Origin: Nitrospirota bacterium
GTDB lineage: Bacteria; Nitrospirota; Thermodesulfovibrionia; Thermodesulfovibrionales; UBA6898
Direction of reading: 5' to 3'
Length of the DNA stretch: 33,731 nt
Assembly: GCA_021814475.1 (NCBI GenBank)
Contig: JAKAIE010000026.1
Span: 1-33,731, forward strand
Position numbers and translations under genes: made by a program. This document shows, piece by piece, positions 8,080 through 17,119 of the stretch. How positions within the stretch are numbered: position 1 is the stretch's first letter; each line of letters starts with the position of its first letter. The notes beneath the pieces are model-generated. The model had not been told where the DNA came from and did not search any database. It saw only the letters and a program-made list of their open reading frames with translations.

Positions 8080-9639
8080 ATGGAAAAAAGGATGCCACAG
8101 GACTATAAGACAACCGAGATAACTGCACTCTATGAAATCAGCAAACTCCTGGGCTCATCGATCAATCTAAATGCGAATCTGCGGGGCGTGCTGAGGGTGC
8201 TGTCGGAGTATCTCGACATGCGGCGGGGTACGGTCGCGCTGAGGTCCGGCAGTGAGGTAGCTATCATCGCGGCATATGGCATGTCTGCGGACGAAATCGG
8301 CCGCGGAACTTACCGCCTCGGCGAGGGGATAATAGGCCGCGTGGCAAAGAACGGCTCTCCGATCGTCATACCCGATATAGGGACCGAGCCTCTTTTCCTG
8401 AACAAGACCGGGGCGAGGGCCAATCTGAAGAAGGAGAATGTCGCCTTCCTCTGTGTCCCGATAAAGTTCAAGACCGAAATCCTTGGGGTCCTCAGTGCCG
8501 ACAGGCTCTTCGATGTAAAAGGGGTATCCTTCGAAGAAGACATCAAACTCCTGAAGATCATCGCATCGCTGATCGCGCAGTCGATCAAGCTCCACCGAGA
8601 ACTCGAGCGGGAGCGCGAGGCCTTTCAGGAGGAGAGAGAGCATCTCAGACACCAGCTCAAGGGGCGGTACCGGATAGAAAATATGATCGGCCAGTCTGAC
8701 CAGATGCAGGAGGTGTTCGAGACGGTCCATAGGGTCTCCCCATCCCGGGCGAACGTCCTGCTGCGCGGCGAGAGCGGTACCGGCAAGGAGTTAATCGCAA
8801 AGGCTATCCATTATATGAGCCCGCGGGCCAGGGGGCCTTTCATAAAATTCAACTGTGCCTCGATCCCTGAAGGGCTTCTCGAATCCGAGCTTTTCGGTCA
8901 CGAGAAAGGTTCCTTCACCGGAGCCTCTTCCCTCAGAAAGGGCAGGTTTGAACTTGCCGACGGCGGCACGATCTTTCTTGATGAGATCGGGGATCTGCCC
9001 GTGACACTCCAGCCGAAGATACTGAGGGCGCTCCAGGAGCGCGAGTTTGAACGCGTCGGCGGTGAAAAAACGATCAGTGTCAACGTGCGGGTTGTGGCGG
9101 CTACGAGCAGGGATCTTGAAGAGTATGTGAGGACACGGAGGTTCCGCGAGGACCTCTATTACCGTCTCAACGTGGTGCCGGTATTCATTCCTCCGCTCCG
9201 TGACCGGAAAGAGGACATCCCCATCCTGGCCGAGTATTTCATGAAGAAATACAACGAGGAAAACGGCAAAGAGGCCTCGATATCACCTGAGGTCCTCAGA
9301 GTATTCGATACATACACCTGGCCGGGCAATGTCAGGGAACTCGAAAACACGATAGAACGGCTGGTGGTCATGTCGACTGTCAAGACCATCCAGGTCAGGG
9401 ATATCCCCGCTCAGATCAGAGACATGTCTCACAAGGCGGTCCAGTCCGCAAGGGCTGCCGACGCCCTTCCCTCAACAGTTGCGGACATGGAAAAGCAGAG
9501 AATTATTGACGCACTGGAGAGTTCAGGCGGAAACCAGACACGGGCCGCGCGTCTTCTCGGTATAACCCCCCGGCAGATCGGCTACAAGATAAAGAAATAC
9601 GCGATCGGGGAACAAAGAGGACGCAGCCCCCTTTCGTAG
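8080..9639 (+). CDS. NifA-like sigma54-dependent transcriptional activator (GAF-AAA-Fis)
   Basis: A 519-residue enhancer-binding protein in the NifA layout. Residues 14-175 are a GAF sensory domain (TALYEISKLLGSS at its start), 176-200 a charged linker helix, and 201-430 the AAA+ domain with Walker A GESGTGKE (230-237), the sigma54-contact loop GSFTGA (277-282, usually GAFTGA) and Walker B GTIFLDEIGD (296-305). A Fis-type helix-turn-helix occupies about 475-515 (GGNQTRAARLLGITPRQIGYKIKKY). The redox-sensing cysteine linker of some rhizobial NifA proteins is absent. ACGAGGA precedes the ATG. It is divergent from the GATase-glnB-glnA unit and has its own candidate sigma54 promoter. No nif genes are in view, so it could regulate nitrogen fixation elsewhere or glutamine metabolism here. 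Confidence 0.9.
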   Translation: MEKRMPQDYKTTEITALYEISKLLGSSINLNANLRGVLRVLSEYLDMRRGTVALRSGSEVAIIAAYGMSADEIGRGTYRLGEGIIGRVAKNGSPIVIPDIGTEPLFLNKTGARANLKKENVAFLCVPIKFKTEILGVLSADRLFDVKGVSFEEDIKLLKIIASLIAQSIKLHRELEREREAFQEEREHLRHQLKGRYRIENMIGQSDQMQEVFETVHRVSPSRANVLLRGESGTGKELIAKAIHYMSPRARGPFIKFNCASIPEGLLESELFGHEKGSFTGASSLRKGRFELADGGTIFLDEIGDLPVTLQPKILRALQEREFERVGGEKTISVNVRVVAATSRDLEEYVRTRRFREDLYYRLNVVPVFIPPLRDRKEDIPILAEYFMKKYNEENGKEASISPEVLRVFDTYTWPGNVRELENTIERLVVMSTVKTIQVRDIPAQIRDMSHKAVQSARAADALPSTVADMEKQRIIDALESSGGNQTRAARLLGITPRQIGYKIKKYAIGEQRGRSPLS

Positions 9640-9651
9640 AGGCTGCGTCCT
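9618..9651. terminator. Hairpin between convergent nifA-like and htrA genes
   Basis: A perfect 11-bp stem AGGACGCAGCC/GGCTGCGTCCT surrounds a 12-base loop that contains the stop codon of the activator gene. There is no U-run on either side, so it may instead protect the 3' end or need Rho. Confidence 0.45.
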
Positions 9652-9664
9652 GCGTTCTCCGGCC

Positions 9665-11131
9665 TTATGGATTCGCGGAAAGGGTCACAAAGTAGGACCC
9701 GCCGTTCCTGAAGACAAGTATCAGTACGGCTTCGTTTTGCTTGATCCTCGATGCTATCCCCTCATACTCCTTCACGGTGGTCACCTTCTGCCTGTTGATC
9801 TCCTGGATCACATCTCCCTGCATCAGGACCCCGGAGGCGGTACTGTTCTCATCGACATCGGTGATGATCACCCCCTTGATGCGTGAAGGGATATTCAGCT
9901 TCTTCGCCAGCTCAGGAGTGATAGCCTGGACGCCGACGCCCTTCAGCACGTTGTGATAATCGCCAGGCTCACCCTTCATGTCGGATGGGACCTCTCCGAT
10001 CGTCACCTTGATGGCCCGGGACTTGCCGTCCCTAAGCACTGTCAGAGTATGGACTTCGCCGGGGAGGGTATTTGCCACCATATTCCTGATCTGGGAAGGC
10101 TCTTCGATCTTCTTGCCGTCGTATTCGATAATAATGTCGCCGCGGGCGACACCCGCCTTCTCCGCGGGACCGCCTTCAACTGCATCACTGACAAGGACAC
10201 CGGTATCTTCCTTCACGTTGAACTGTTTCGAGAGTTCCGGCGTGATCTTCTGTATCGAGACGCCGAGCCAGCCGCGAATCACCCTGCCCCTCTTCACAAG
10301 GCTGTTCATGATGGACTTGATCATATCTGACGGAATCGCAAAACCGATACCCTGATAGCCGCCGGTGGTGCTGAAAATCGCGGTATTGATACCCACCATC
10401 TGACCGTGCGCATTGACAAGCGCCCCGCCGGAATTGCCCGGGTTGATCGCGGCGTCGGTCTGGATGAAGTCTTCATAATCTGCAATACCGACATTCGCCC
10501 TGCCCACCGCGCTGACGATTCCCATCGTCACCGTCTGGTTCAGGCCGAAGGGGTTTCCCACGGCAAGGACAATCTCTCCGACCTGGAGTTTGTCCGAATC
10601 ACCCCAGGGGAGAGTGGGAAGGTTCTTTGCCTCGATCTTGACTATAGATATGTCTGTCTTGGGATCCGAGCCGATCACCTTCCCCGTATACTCCTTCGTG
10701 TTGCTCAGAGTAACCTTGATCTCGTCAGCATCCTTCACCACATGATAATTCGTCACGATGTACCCGTCCGGCGAGACGATGACCCCGGAACCGAGCCCTG
10801 CAGACTTCCGCTCGTGCGGCTGCCGCTGGCGGTTGAGCTGATCGCCGAAAAACCTCCTGAAAAACGGGTCTTCGAAGAGGTCCATGCCGCCCTGTATCTT
10901 TACGGTCCGGGTTGTAGAGATATTGACGATAGCGGGTTTGACCGCACTTGCGATCTCTGCCATCGCCCTGCCAGTCTTCGTCAAATATTCGACGGAGTCG
11001 TCGGATATCTTTGCGCTGCCCGCATACGCACTCTGTCCGGAACCCAGAAGCATCCCGCATCCGATCAGCAGCAACACCAAAACCAACGCCTGCAGACGCC
11101 TTGCGCGTCCCCTGAGACTTTCCGATATCAT
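9665..11131 (-). CDS. degP: HtrA/DegP (Do) family periplasmic serine protease
   Basis: A 488-residue exported protease and chaperone for misfolded envelope proteins. Residues 14-37 form a signal peptide with likely cleavage at AYA|GS. The trypsin-like domain carries His130 (TNYHVV), Asp160 (PKTDISIV) and Ser234 (NPGNSGGA). The LA loop includes the basic stretch around DQLNRQRQPHERKS. Two PDZ domains follow at about 283-375 (RGWLGVSIQ, GPAEKAGVARGDII) and 395-485 (GVIITDVDENS). AAAGGAGGAAAC precedes the ATG. DegP, DegQ and MucD-like members cannot be separated from sequence alone. It is divergent from recD2 and has a good promoter upstream. Confidence 0.95.
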   Translation of the reverse strand: MISESLRGRARRLQALVLVLLLIGCGMLLGSGQSAYAGSAKISDDSVEYLTKTGRAMAEIASAVKPAIVNISTTRTVKIQGGMDLFEDPFFRRFFGDQLNRQRQPHERKSAGLGSGVIVSPDGYIVTNYHVVKDADEIKVTLSNTKEYTGKVIGSDPKTDISIVKIEAKNLPTLPWGDSDKLQVGEIVLAVGNPFGLNQTVTMGIVSAVGRANVGIADYEDFIQTDAAINPGNSGGALVNAHGQMVGINTAIFSTTGGYQGIGFAIPSDMIKSIMNSLVKRGRVIRGWLGVSIQKITPELSKQFNVKEDTGVLVSDAVEGGPAEKAGVARGDIIIEYDGKKIEEPSQIRNMVANTLPGEVHTLTVLRDGKSRAIKVTIGEVPSDMKGEPGDYHNVLKGVGVQAITPELAKKLNIPSRIKGVIITDVDENSTASGVLMQGDVIQEINRQKVTTVKEYEGIASRIKQNEAVLILVFRNGGSYFVTLSANP

Positions 11132-11164
11132 GTTTCCTCCTTTGGCTTTCGTTGTATTTTAATA

Positions 11165-11193
11165 CTTATATTAAGCTAATGCCCGTTTGTGAA
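11165..11193 (-). promoter_or_regulatory. Sigma70-type promoter of htrA
   Basis: On the minus strand TTCACA (11188-11193) and TATAAG (11165-11170) are separated by exactly 17 bases, each one mismatch from consensus. They lie about 34 bases upstream of the htrA ATG. I saw no clear sigmaE-type GAACTT box. Confidence 0.6.
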
Positions 11194-11394
11194 AATAATG
11201 TGAAGATAGCGGCGAGCTGCCTGACCTTTCCCAAAATAAAGCCTCTGCAAAACAGCGCCTTTTGATCGGTGCGGAAACAGCTTCTATCCCAAGCCCCGGC
11301 AGACGAAGCCGGCCTTCCTCTGCATATGCCCCGTCTTAAGAATCAGGGGCCGGGTGTCAAGAAATACAAACCCCCTTTTGGGGTACAATACTCC

Positions 11395-13545
11395 ATGCAG
11401 ACGGAGCTTCAGGGACAACTCGAAAGGATCACCTACCATAACGACGAGAACCACTACACCATCGCGCGGCTGAAGGTGCGCGGAAGACGTGACCTCGTCA
11501 CGATCATCGGGAGTCTCGTGTCGGTTGCGCCGGGCGAGATGCTCAGTCTGAAGGGCACATGGAGCATGCATCCGAAGTACGGAGAGCAGTTCAAGATCGA
11601 GACCTATGAGACACTCGTACCTGCAACCGTCGGGGGCATAGAGAGATACCTCGGTTCGGGTCTGATCAAAGGCATCGGCCCGGTCATGGCCAAACGCCTG
11701 GTTGAGCGGTTCCGCGAGCAGACTCTCGACGTGATCGAAGGTTCAGTCGGGAGGCTGGCAGAGGTCGAGGGCATCGGCGCAAAGCGGATCGAGATGATCC
11801 GGACCGCATGGGATGAGCAGAAAGAGGTCAGAAACGTCATGCTCTTCCTTCAAAGTCATGAGGTCAGCTCGACCTATGCGGCAAAGATATACAAACAATA
11901 CGGAAAAGAGTCGATCACTGTGGTGAAGGAAAACCCCTACCGGCTCGCCTCTGATATTTTCGGCATCGGTTTTCTGACCGCCGACAAGATCGCACAGAAA
12001 CTCGGCATCCCGCGGGACTCACAGATACGCGCCGAAGAGGGTATACTCTATGTGCTGCAGAAGCTGGCCGAAGACGGCCATGTATACTATCCCCGGGCAT
12101 CCCTCATCGAAGAGAGCATAAAGATTCTCGAAATCGATACCCGGATCGTAGAGCAGGCCCTTGCCCAGATCTGTCTTGACAGGAAGGTGGTGATCGAGGA
12201 AGACCGCGTCTATCTTTCGGCCTTTTTCGCCTCTGAAAAGGGCATCGCCGAAAATTTCGGCACTCTGCTCGACGCTCAGAAGAGCGGATCGCTTCTGAAT
12301 CGCACAGCACCTTTTGCATGGCTCGAACAGGAACTGCGGATCAGCCTCGCCGAAAGGCAGCGACAGGCGATACAGGAGGCGATAGACCACAAGGCCCTGG
12401 TCATCACAGGAGGACCAGGCACGGGAAAGACCACCATCATCCGGGCGATCATCATGCTCTACCGGAAGTCCGGCAGGAATGTGCTCCTGGCAGCCCCGAC
12501 CGGCCGCGCAGCCAAAAGAATGTCCGAGGCCTCAGGCTTCGAGGCAAAGACGATCCACAGACTCCTTGAGTTCAGCCCGTCAAAGGGCGGCTTCAAGAAG
12601 AACGCGGACAACCCGCTCGATGCCGACCTGATCATCGTCGACGAGGCTTCAATGATCGATTCGATCCTGATGCACCAGTTCCTGAAGGCGGTGCCTCTCC
12701 GGGCCACCCTCGTCCTGGTAGGCGATATAGACCAGCTTCCGTCCGTCGGCGCCGGCAATGTGCTGAAAGATATCATCGCCTCCGGCAGAGTCCCTACGAT
12801 AACCCTTAACGAGATCTTCAGGCAGTCACGCCAAAGCCTGATTGTGGTCAATGCCCACCGGATCAACCACGGCGAGTTTCCCTATATCAATTCGGAAAAG
12901 GACACACCCCAGGATTTTTATTACTTCCAGTGCGAAGACCCCGCAGAGGCGTGCGGCATGGTCGTCGAGATGTGCGCCACGAGGATCCCCGGGAAGTTCG
13001 GCTTCCATCCCTCGCGGGACATCCAGGTACTGACCCCTATGCACCGGGGCGTCATAGGGGCAGCGAATCTGAACCAGGAACTTCAGAAGCATCTGAATAC
13101 ATCTACCGTCGAACTGGCCCGAGGGGGGAGGCTCTTCAAGACCGGCGACAAGGTGATGCAGATCAGGAACAACTACGACAGGGATGTCTTCAATGGCGAC
13201 ATCGGCAGGATCAGGACGATCGACATGGAGGAGCAGACGGTGACGGTCGAATTTGACGGAAGGCCGGTCTCCTACGACTTCATGGATCTGGAGGAAATCG
13301 TCCTGGCCTATGCCGTCTCCGTGCATAAGTCCCAGGGCAGCGAATACCCGGCAGTGGTGATCCCGCTGCTGACGCAGCACTATATGATGCTCCAGAGGAA
13401 TCTGCTCTATACAGCGATCACGAGGGGAAAAAAGCTGGTCGTCGTGATCGGAACGAAGAAGGCGCTGGCAATCGCGATAAAAAACAACAAGCCGCAGATG
13501 CGGTATACCGGGCTTACGGAAAGGCTGCGCAGTCTCAAGGCCTGA
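11395..13545 (+). CDS. recD2: RecD2-type SF1B DNA helicase
   Basis: A 716-residue 5'-3' DNA helicase of the RecD2 group, which works without RecBC. It starts with the typical OB-like N-terminus (LERITYHNDENHYTIARLKVRG), then helix-hairpin-helix repeats (GIGPVMAKRLVERF, VEGIGAKRIEMI). Walker A GGPGTGKTT is at about residue 339, Walker B IIVDEAS at about 413, GDIDQLPSVGAGN follows, and the C-terminal HKSQGSEYP and YTAITRGKK motifs close the ATPase core. I chose the ATG at 11395, not the in-frame ATG at 11269, because the extra 42 residues are proline-rich and unlike the family. No Shine-Dalgarno site is visible; a TACAAT ends 5 bases before the ATG, so the message may be leaderless. Confidence 0.93.
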   Translation: MQTELQGQLERITYHNDENHYTIARLKVRGRRDLVTIIGSLVSVAPGEMLSLKGTWSMHPKYGEQFKIETYETLVPATVGGIERYLGSGLIKGIGPVMAKRLVERFREQTLDVIEGSVGRLAEVEGIGAKRIEMIRTAWDEQKEVRNVMLFLQSHEVSSTYAAKIYKQYGKESITVVKENPYRLASDIFGIGFLTADKIAQKLGIPRDSQIRAEEGILYVLQKLAEDGHVYYPRASLIEESIKILEIDTRIVEQALAQICLDRKVVIEEDRVYLSAFFASEKGIAENFGTLLDAQKSGSLLNRTAPFAWLEQELRISLAERQRQAIQEAIDHKALVITGGPGTGKTTIIRAIIMLYRKSGRNVLLAAPTGRAAKRMSEASGFEAKTIHRLLEFSPSKGGFKKNADNPLDADLIIVDEASMIDSILMHQFLKAVPLRATLVLVGDIDQLPSVGAGNVLKDIIASGRVPTITLNEIFRQSRQSLIVVNAHRINHGEFPYINSEKDTPQDFYYFQCEDPAEACGMVVEMCATRIPGKFGFHPSRDIQVLTPMHRGVIGAANLNQELQKHLNTSTVELARGGRLFKTGDKVMQIRNNYDRDVFNGDIGRIRTIDMEEQTVTVEFDGRPVSYDFMDLEEIVLAYAVSVHKSQGSEYPAVVIPLLTQHYMMLQRNLLYTAITRGKKLVVVIGTKKALAIAIKNNKPQMRYTGLTERLRSLKA

Positions 13546-13600
13546 TCTCGCGAATTCCTTCCAGATTGAGTACCCTCCCCTATAGTGATATCCTGTAGTC

Positions 13601-14452
13601 ATGGGCATCATGTACAAAAAGATTCTTGCGGCCGTGAACGAACATGTCAATGCCGAGGTAGCCGCACGCTATGCCATGCACCTGGCCAAAGCGACCGGGG
13701 CCAGAATCTATCTTTGCTATGTTGCTGAAAAGGGTATACCGGACGAGGCCTTCCGCCACGCCGAAGAGTCGGTAAAGAGACTTTTTCACCGTGCCCGTGA
13801 GATGGAGGTGGATGCCGAGAGCGTTGTCGCCACCGGCAGCCCCGCGGCAGAGATAAAGAAATTGGTCCTTTCCGAGGGGATCGACCTTGTCTTTACCGCC
13901 ACCCGCCACGAAGACGTAAATAAGAGGTTTTACGAAGGGACGACTGCCCGGCGGCTCTCCCTGTCCCTTCCCTGTTCAGTGGCACTTGTAAGGGTAGTCC
14001 ATCTCGGACGCATACATCCCGGAAAACTTCTGGTGCCGCTCAAGGCACGAATGTGCCATATTTCCGAATGGTCGTACTTTACCGCAATGCTCGCACGCTC
14101 ATTTGGATCGTCTGTGCATCTCCTGCACCTTACGCGGCCGGCCAGCACTTTCTTTCATGGCGAACTGCATATGAGCACCTCTGAATGGGAGAAGAAAATC
14201 CCTCACGACATCTCCGGGTTCATCCACCGTCTCGACCATTACGGGATTACCCACGAAAAGAAGCTTCATCCCGGCAGAACCGGCAGGAACATTATGATCG
14301 AGGCTGCGGTGAAGAGACATGACCTTATTATCATGGGGGCCAGTGAGCGGGGGCTTCTCCGTTCCCTGATCAGGGGCAATCCGGTTGAAGAAGTGCTGAA
14401 GGAAACCCCCTGCAACCTGATCATACTGAAACTCCGCCATGAAGATACATAA
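13601..14452 (+). CDS. Tandem-domain universal stress protein
   Basis: A 283-residue protein with two UspA folds. Domain 1 (about 4-132) opens MYKKILAAVNEHVN and ends CSVALVRV. Domain 2 (about 140-280) carries the nucleotide-binding loop GASERGLLRSLIRGNPVEE and ends NLIILKL, so it probably binds ATP, while domain 1 has a weaker loop. The start could be 13601 (MGIMYKK) or 13610 (MYKK); neither has a clear ribosome site. Its last 14 bases overlap the start of the downstream P-type ATPase, so the two are translationally coupled and the Usp may regulate or accompany the pump. A USP domain also sits in the nearby KdpD, fitting a shared cation-stress theme. Confidence 0.88.
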   Translation: MGIMYKKILAAVNEHVNAEVAARYAMHLAKATGARIYLCYVAEKGIPDEAFRHAEESVKRLFHRAREMEVDAESVVATGSPAAEIKKLVLSEGIDLVFTATRHEDVNKRFYEGTTARRLSLSLPCSVALVRVVHLGRIHPGKLLVPLKARMCHISEWSYFTAMLARSFGSSVHLLHLTRPASTFFHGELHMSTSEWEKKIPHDISGFIHRLDHYGITHEKKLHPGRTGRNIMIEAAVKRHDLIIMGASERGLLRSLIRGNPVEEVLKETPCNLIILKLRHEDT

Positions 14453-17102
14453 TCTCTCTCGAGAAGATGTCTTTCTGAATCTCGTCACATCGGAAAACGG
14501 TCTTTCGTCAAGCGAGGCACGGAAGCGTCTGAACGAATTCGGACCTAACGAGATCAGGGAGACAAGCAAAACGCCGCTCACCGTAAAGTTTCTTCGACAG
14601 TTTACCCATTTACTGGCAGTACTGCTCTGGATAGGCGCCGGGCTGTCATTCATATCAGAGGCTCTGCACCCGGGGGAAGGCATGCTTAACCTGGGGCTGG
14701 CAATAGTCGCAGTGATAATACTGAACGCCATTTTCACTTTCATACAGGAATATCGCGCCGAAAAGGCGATCGAAATATTGAGACAATTGCTGCCTTTTCA
14801 GGTCAGGGTAATAAGGGAAGGGAGGGAGGTCCTTATCGTGGCGCGCGAAGTCGTTCCCGGAGACGTTATTCTGCTGAGCGAGGGACTGAAGGTCCCGGCT
14901 GATGCGCGTATTATAGAGTCCGCAAACCTCATGGCAAATAACGCCCCCCTTACCGGCGAAGCAGAACCCGTGCCGCTTGACAGCAAACCTTTTTGCGGAG
15001 AACTGATAGAAAGCCGTAACATTGCCTTCGCCGGCTCCTCCATCGTGAGCGGACGGGGCTGCGCGGTCGTCTTTGCGTCGGGCATGAGTAGCGAATTCGG
15101 TCGGATAGCCCGTCTGACAAGCGCGGTCGAGACAGGAATGAGCCCGCTCCAAAAGGAGATCGTCAAGATAACCAGGTTCATCGCCGTAATGGCGTCAGTA
15201 ATGGGTATTGTGTTTTTTATGATAGGAAGGCTCATAGGCAGGTCTTTCTGGGAGAACTTCATATTTACTATCGGGTTGATCGTGGCCAATGTCCCCGAAG
15301 GGCTGCTCCCCACAGTAACCCTTGCACTGGTGATGGGCGGCAGGAGGATGCTGAAGAAGAAGGTCCTGATAAAGACACTTGCCTCAGTTGAAACCCTGGG
15401 ATCGGTCACCTTTATCTGCACTGACAAGACAGGCACCCTCACCCTTAACAATATGGATCTGCGTCAGATCGCCTATGGAGACCGTGTATTTGCGGCGGAC
15501 CAGATCCGGAGCAGCCGGGCAGAAGCGCTGTTCACCACTGCGTATCTCTGCAACAACGCGTGTCACACCGACGGCAGATATATCGGCGACCCCACTGAGG
15601 TGGCCATCCTCCGGGCTTCTCGAGAGTTTCTGGGCAGCAGGGATTCAAAGAGGGTTTTTGAAATACCGTTCGATTCGGAACGCAAGCGGATGACGACTGT
15701 GAATCTGGTTGACGGAAGGACAAAGGCGTTTACTAAGGGGGCTGCAGAAAGCATCATCCCGTTATGCACTCATATACTACTCGACGGCAAGAGTGTTCCA
15801 CTGGAAGGGGAACGGTTGGACAGGATTGCGGAGACCTGCCGCGGACTAATGGACAGCGGCCTCAGAGTGCTGGCCTTTTCATACAGGGACCTGGGGCTTG
15901 CCCCCCCCGTCGACGTTCACCCTAAACAGATCGAGTCCGGGATGGTCTTTGCAGGACTTATCGGACTTGAAGACCCGCCCCGACCGGAGGTCCGTGAGGC
16001 CGTGGCACGCTGCCATGGGGCCGGAATAAAAATTGCGATGATTACCGGAGATGCGAGCAGGACGGCCGTGGCTATAGCCAGGGAGATAGGTCTTCTTAAA
16101 GGGGAGCCGGAGGTGATCGAGGGGCGTGATCTCGCAACAATGAGCGACCGGCAGCTCGCGGACAGGATCTCTGGAAAAGAGATCATCTTTGCCCGCATGA
16201 CACCGAAGCACAAAATGAGGGTCGTATCCGTGCTTCAGGAGATGGGCGAGAGGGTCGCGGTTACAGGAGACGGGGTCAATGACGCTCCAGCCCTGAAGAA
16301 GGCTGATATCGGAATCGCAATGGGCATTGCCGGCACCGATGTAGCGAAAGAGGCAGCTGACATGATATTACTTGACGATAACTTCGCCACCATAGTGAAC
16401 GCCATCGAGGAAGGAAGAACGGTCTTTGAAAATATCAGGAAATTCATCACGTACATATTTGCGCACGGCACGCCCGAGGCGATTCCCTATATCCTGTTCG
16501 CCCTCATCAGAATACCTCTGCCGCTGACAGTAATGCAGATACTTGCGATTGACCTCGGTACCGAGACGATCCCTGCCCTCGCCCTCGGTGTCGAGCCACC
16601 TGAATCCGATGTCATGAAACGTCCTCCGCGCCCTAGGGATAAGGGGCTGATCAACAGCGCGGTGCTTATCAGGGGATACCTCTTTCTCGGTTTCATCAGC
16701 ACCGCCGGTGTGCTGACCGCCTATTTCCACGTGCTCCTGGCCGGAGGCTGGTATTGGGGAATGGCGTTGCCGGCCGACGCTCCACTTGCCCGTCAGGCTT
16801 CGACCGCTACATTCCTGTCGATCGTCCTCATGCAAATAGGGACCGCCTTGGCCTGCAGGACAATGACACAATCGGTTGCAGGTCGGGGACTTCTGAGCAA
16901 CAGCCTCATGCTTTGGGGCATACTTACCGAGGTGCTGCTGAGCATCTTCATCATTTATCACCCGTGGGCAAATCGACTGTTTTCGACGGCTCCACTCGGT
17001 ATTTCGGTCTGGCTGATAATGGTTCCCTTCATGCTTCTGGTCATTGTTGCCGATGAGACAAGGAAGTATCTGTATCGCGGGAAGGTGGCAAACAAAGATT
17101 AG
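14439..17102 (+). CDS. P2-type cation-transporting ATPase, Na,K-ATPase-like ion site
   Basis: An 887-residue inner-membrane pump. The actuator loop has TGEA (172-175, usually TGES). The phosphorylated Asp is Asp329 in DKTGTLT, the nucleotide domain has FTKGAAE, and the hinge is TGDGVNDAPA (609-618). The membrane helices resemble animal Na,K-ATPase more than SERCA. M4 reads VANVPEGLL (Glu287), M5 has PEAIPY (Glu680), and M6 has IDLGTETIPAL (Asp705, Glu709) where Na,K-ATPase has IDLGTD. The SERCA-type N/T/D cluster is absent. About ten membrane segments are expected, with C-terminal ones at 737-875. It overlaps the upstream universal stress gene by 14 bases and converges on kdpE. The transported ion is not decided by sequence; Na+, H+, K+ or Ca2+ are all possible. 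Confidence 0.88.
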   Translation: MKIHNLSREDVFLNLVTSENGLSSSEARKRLNEFGPNEIRETSKTPLTVKFLRQFTHLLAVLLWIGAGLSFISEALHPGEGMLNLGLAIVAVIILNAIFTFIQEYRAEKAIEILRQLLPFQVRVIREGREVLIVAREVVPGDVILLSEGLKVPADARIIESANLMANNAPLTGEAEPVPLDSKPFCGELIESRNIAFAGSSIVSGRGCAVVFASGMSSEFGRIARLTSAVETGMSPLQKEIVKITRFIAVMASVMGIVFFMIGRLIGRSFWENFIFTIGLIVANVPEGLLPTVTLALVMGGRRMLKKKVLIKTLASVETLGSVTFICTDKTGTLTLNNMDLRQIAYGDRVFAADQIRSSRAEALFTTAYLCNNACHTDGRYIGDPTEVAILRASREFLGSRDSKRVFEIPFDSERKRMTTVNLVDGRTKAFTKGAAESIIPLCTHILLDGKSVPLEGERLDRIAETCRGLMDSGLRVLAFSYRDLGLAPPVDVHPKQIESGMVFAGLIGLEDPPRPEVREAVARCHGAGIKIAMITGDASRTAVAIAREIGLLKGEPEVIEGRDLATMSDRQLADRISGKEIIFARMTPKHKMRVVSVLQEMGERVAVTGDGVNDAPALKKADIGIAMGIAGTDVAKEAADMILLDDNFATIVNAIEEGRTVFENIRKFITYIFAHGTPEAIPYILFALIRIPLPLTVMQILAIDLGTETIPALALGVEPPESDVMKRPPRPRDKGLINSAVLIRGYLFLGFISTAGVLTAYFHVLLAGGWYWGMALPADAPLARQASTATFLSIVLMQIGTALACRTMTQSVAGRGLLSNSLMLWGILTEVLLSIFIIYHPWANRLFSTAPLGISVWLIMVPFMLLVIVADETRKYLYRGKVANKD

Positions 17103-17119
17103 CACCTTGTCCGCGGTAA

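Noticed and set aside
11269-11394. Upstream in-frame extension of recD2
   Set aside because: The extra 42 residues are unlike RecD2 N-termini and the family start matches the ATG at 11395.
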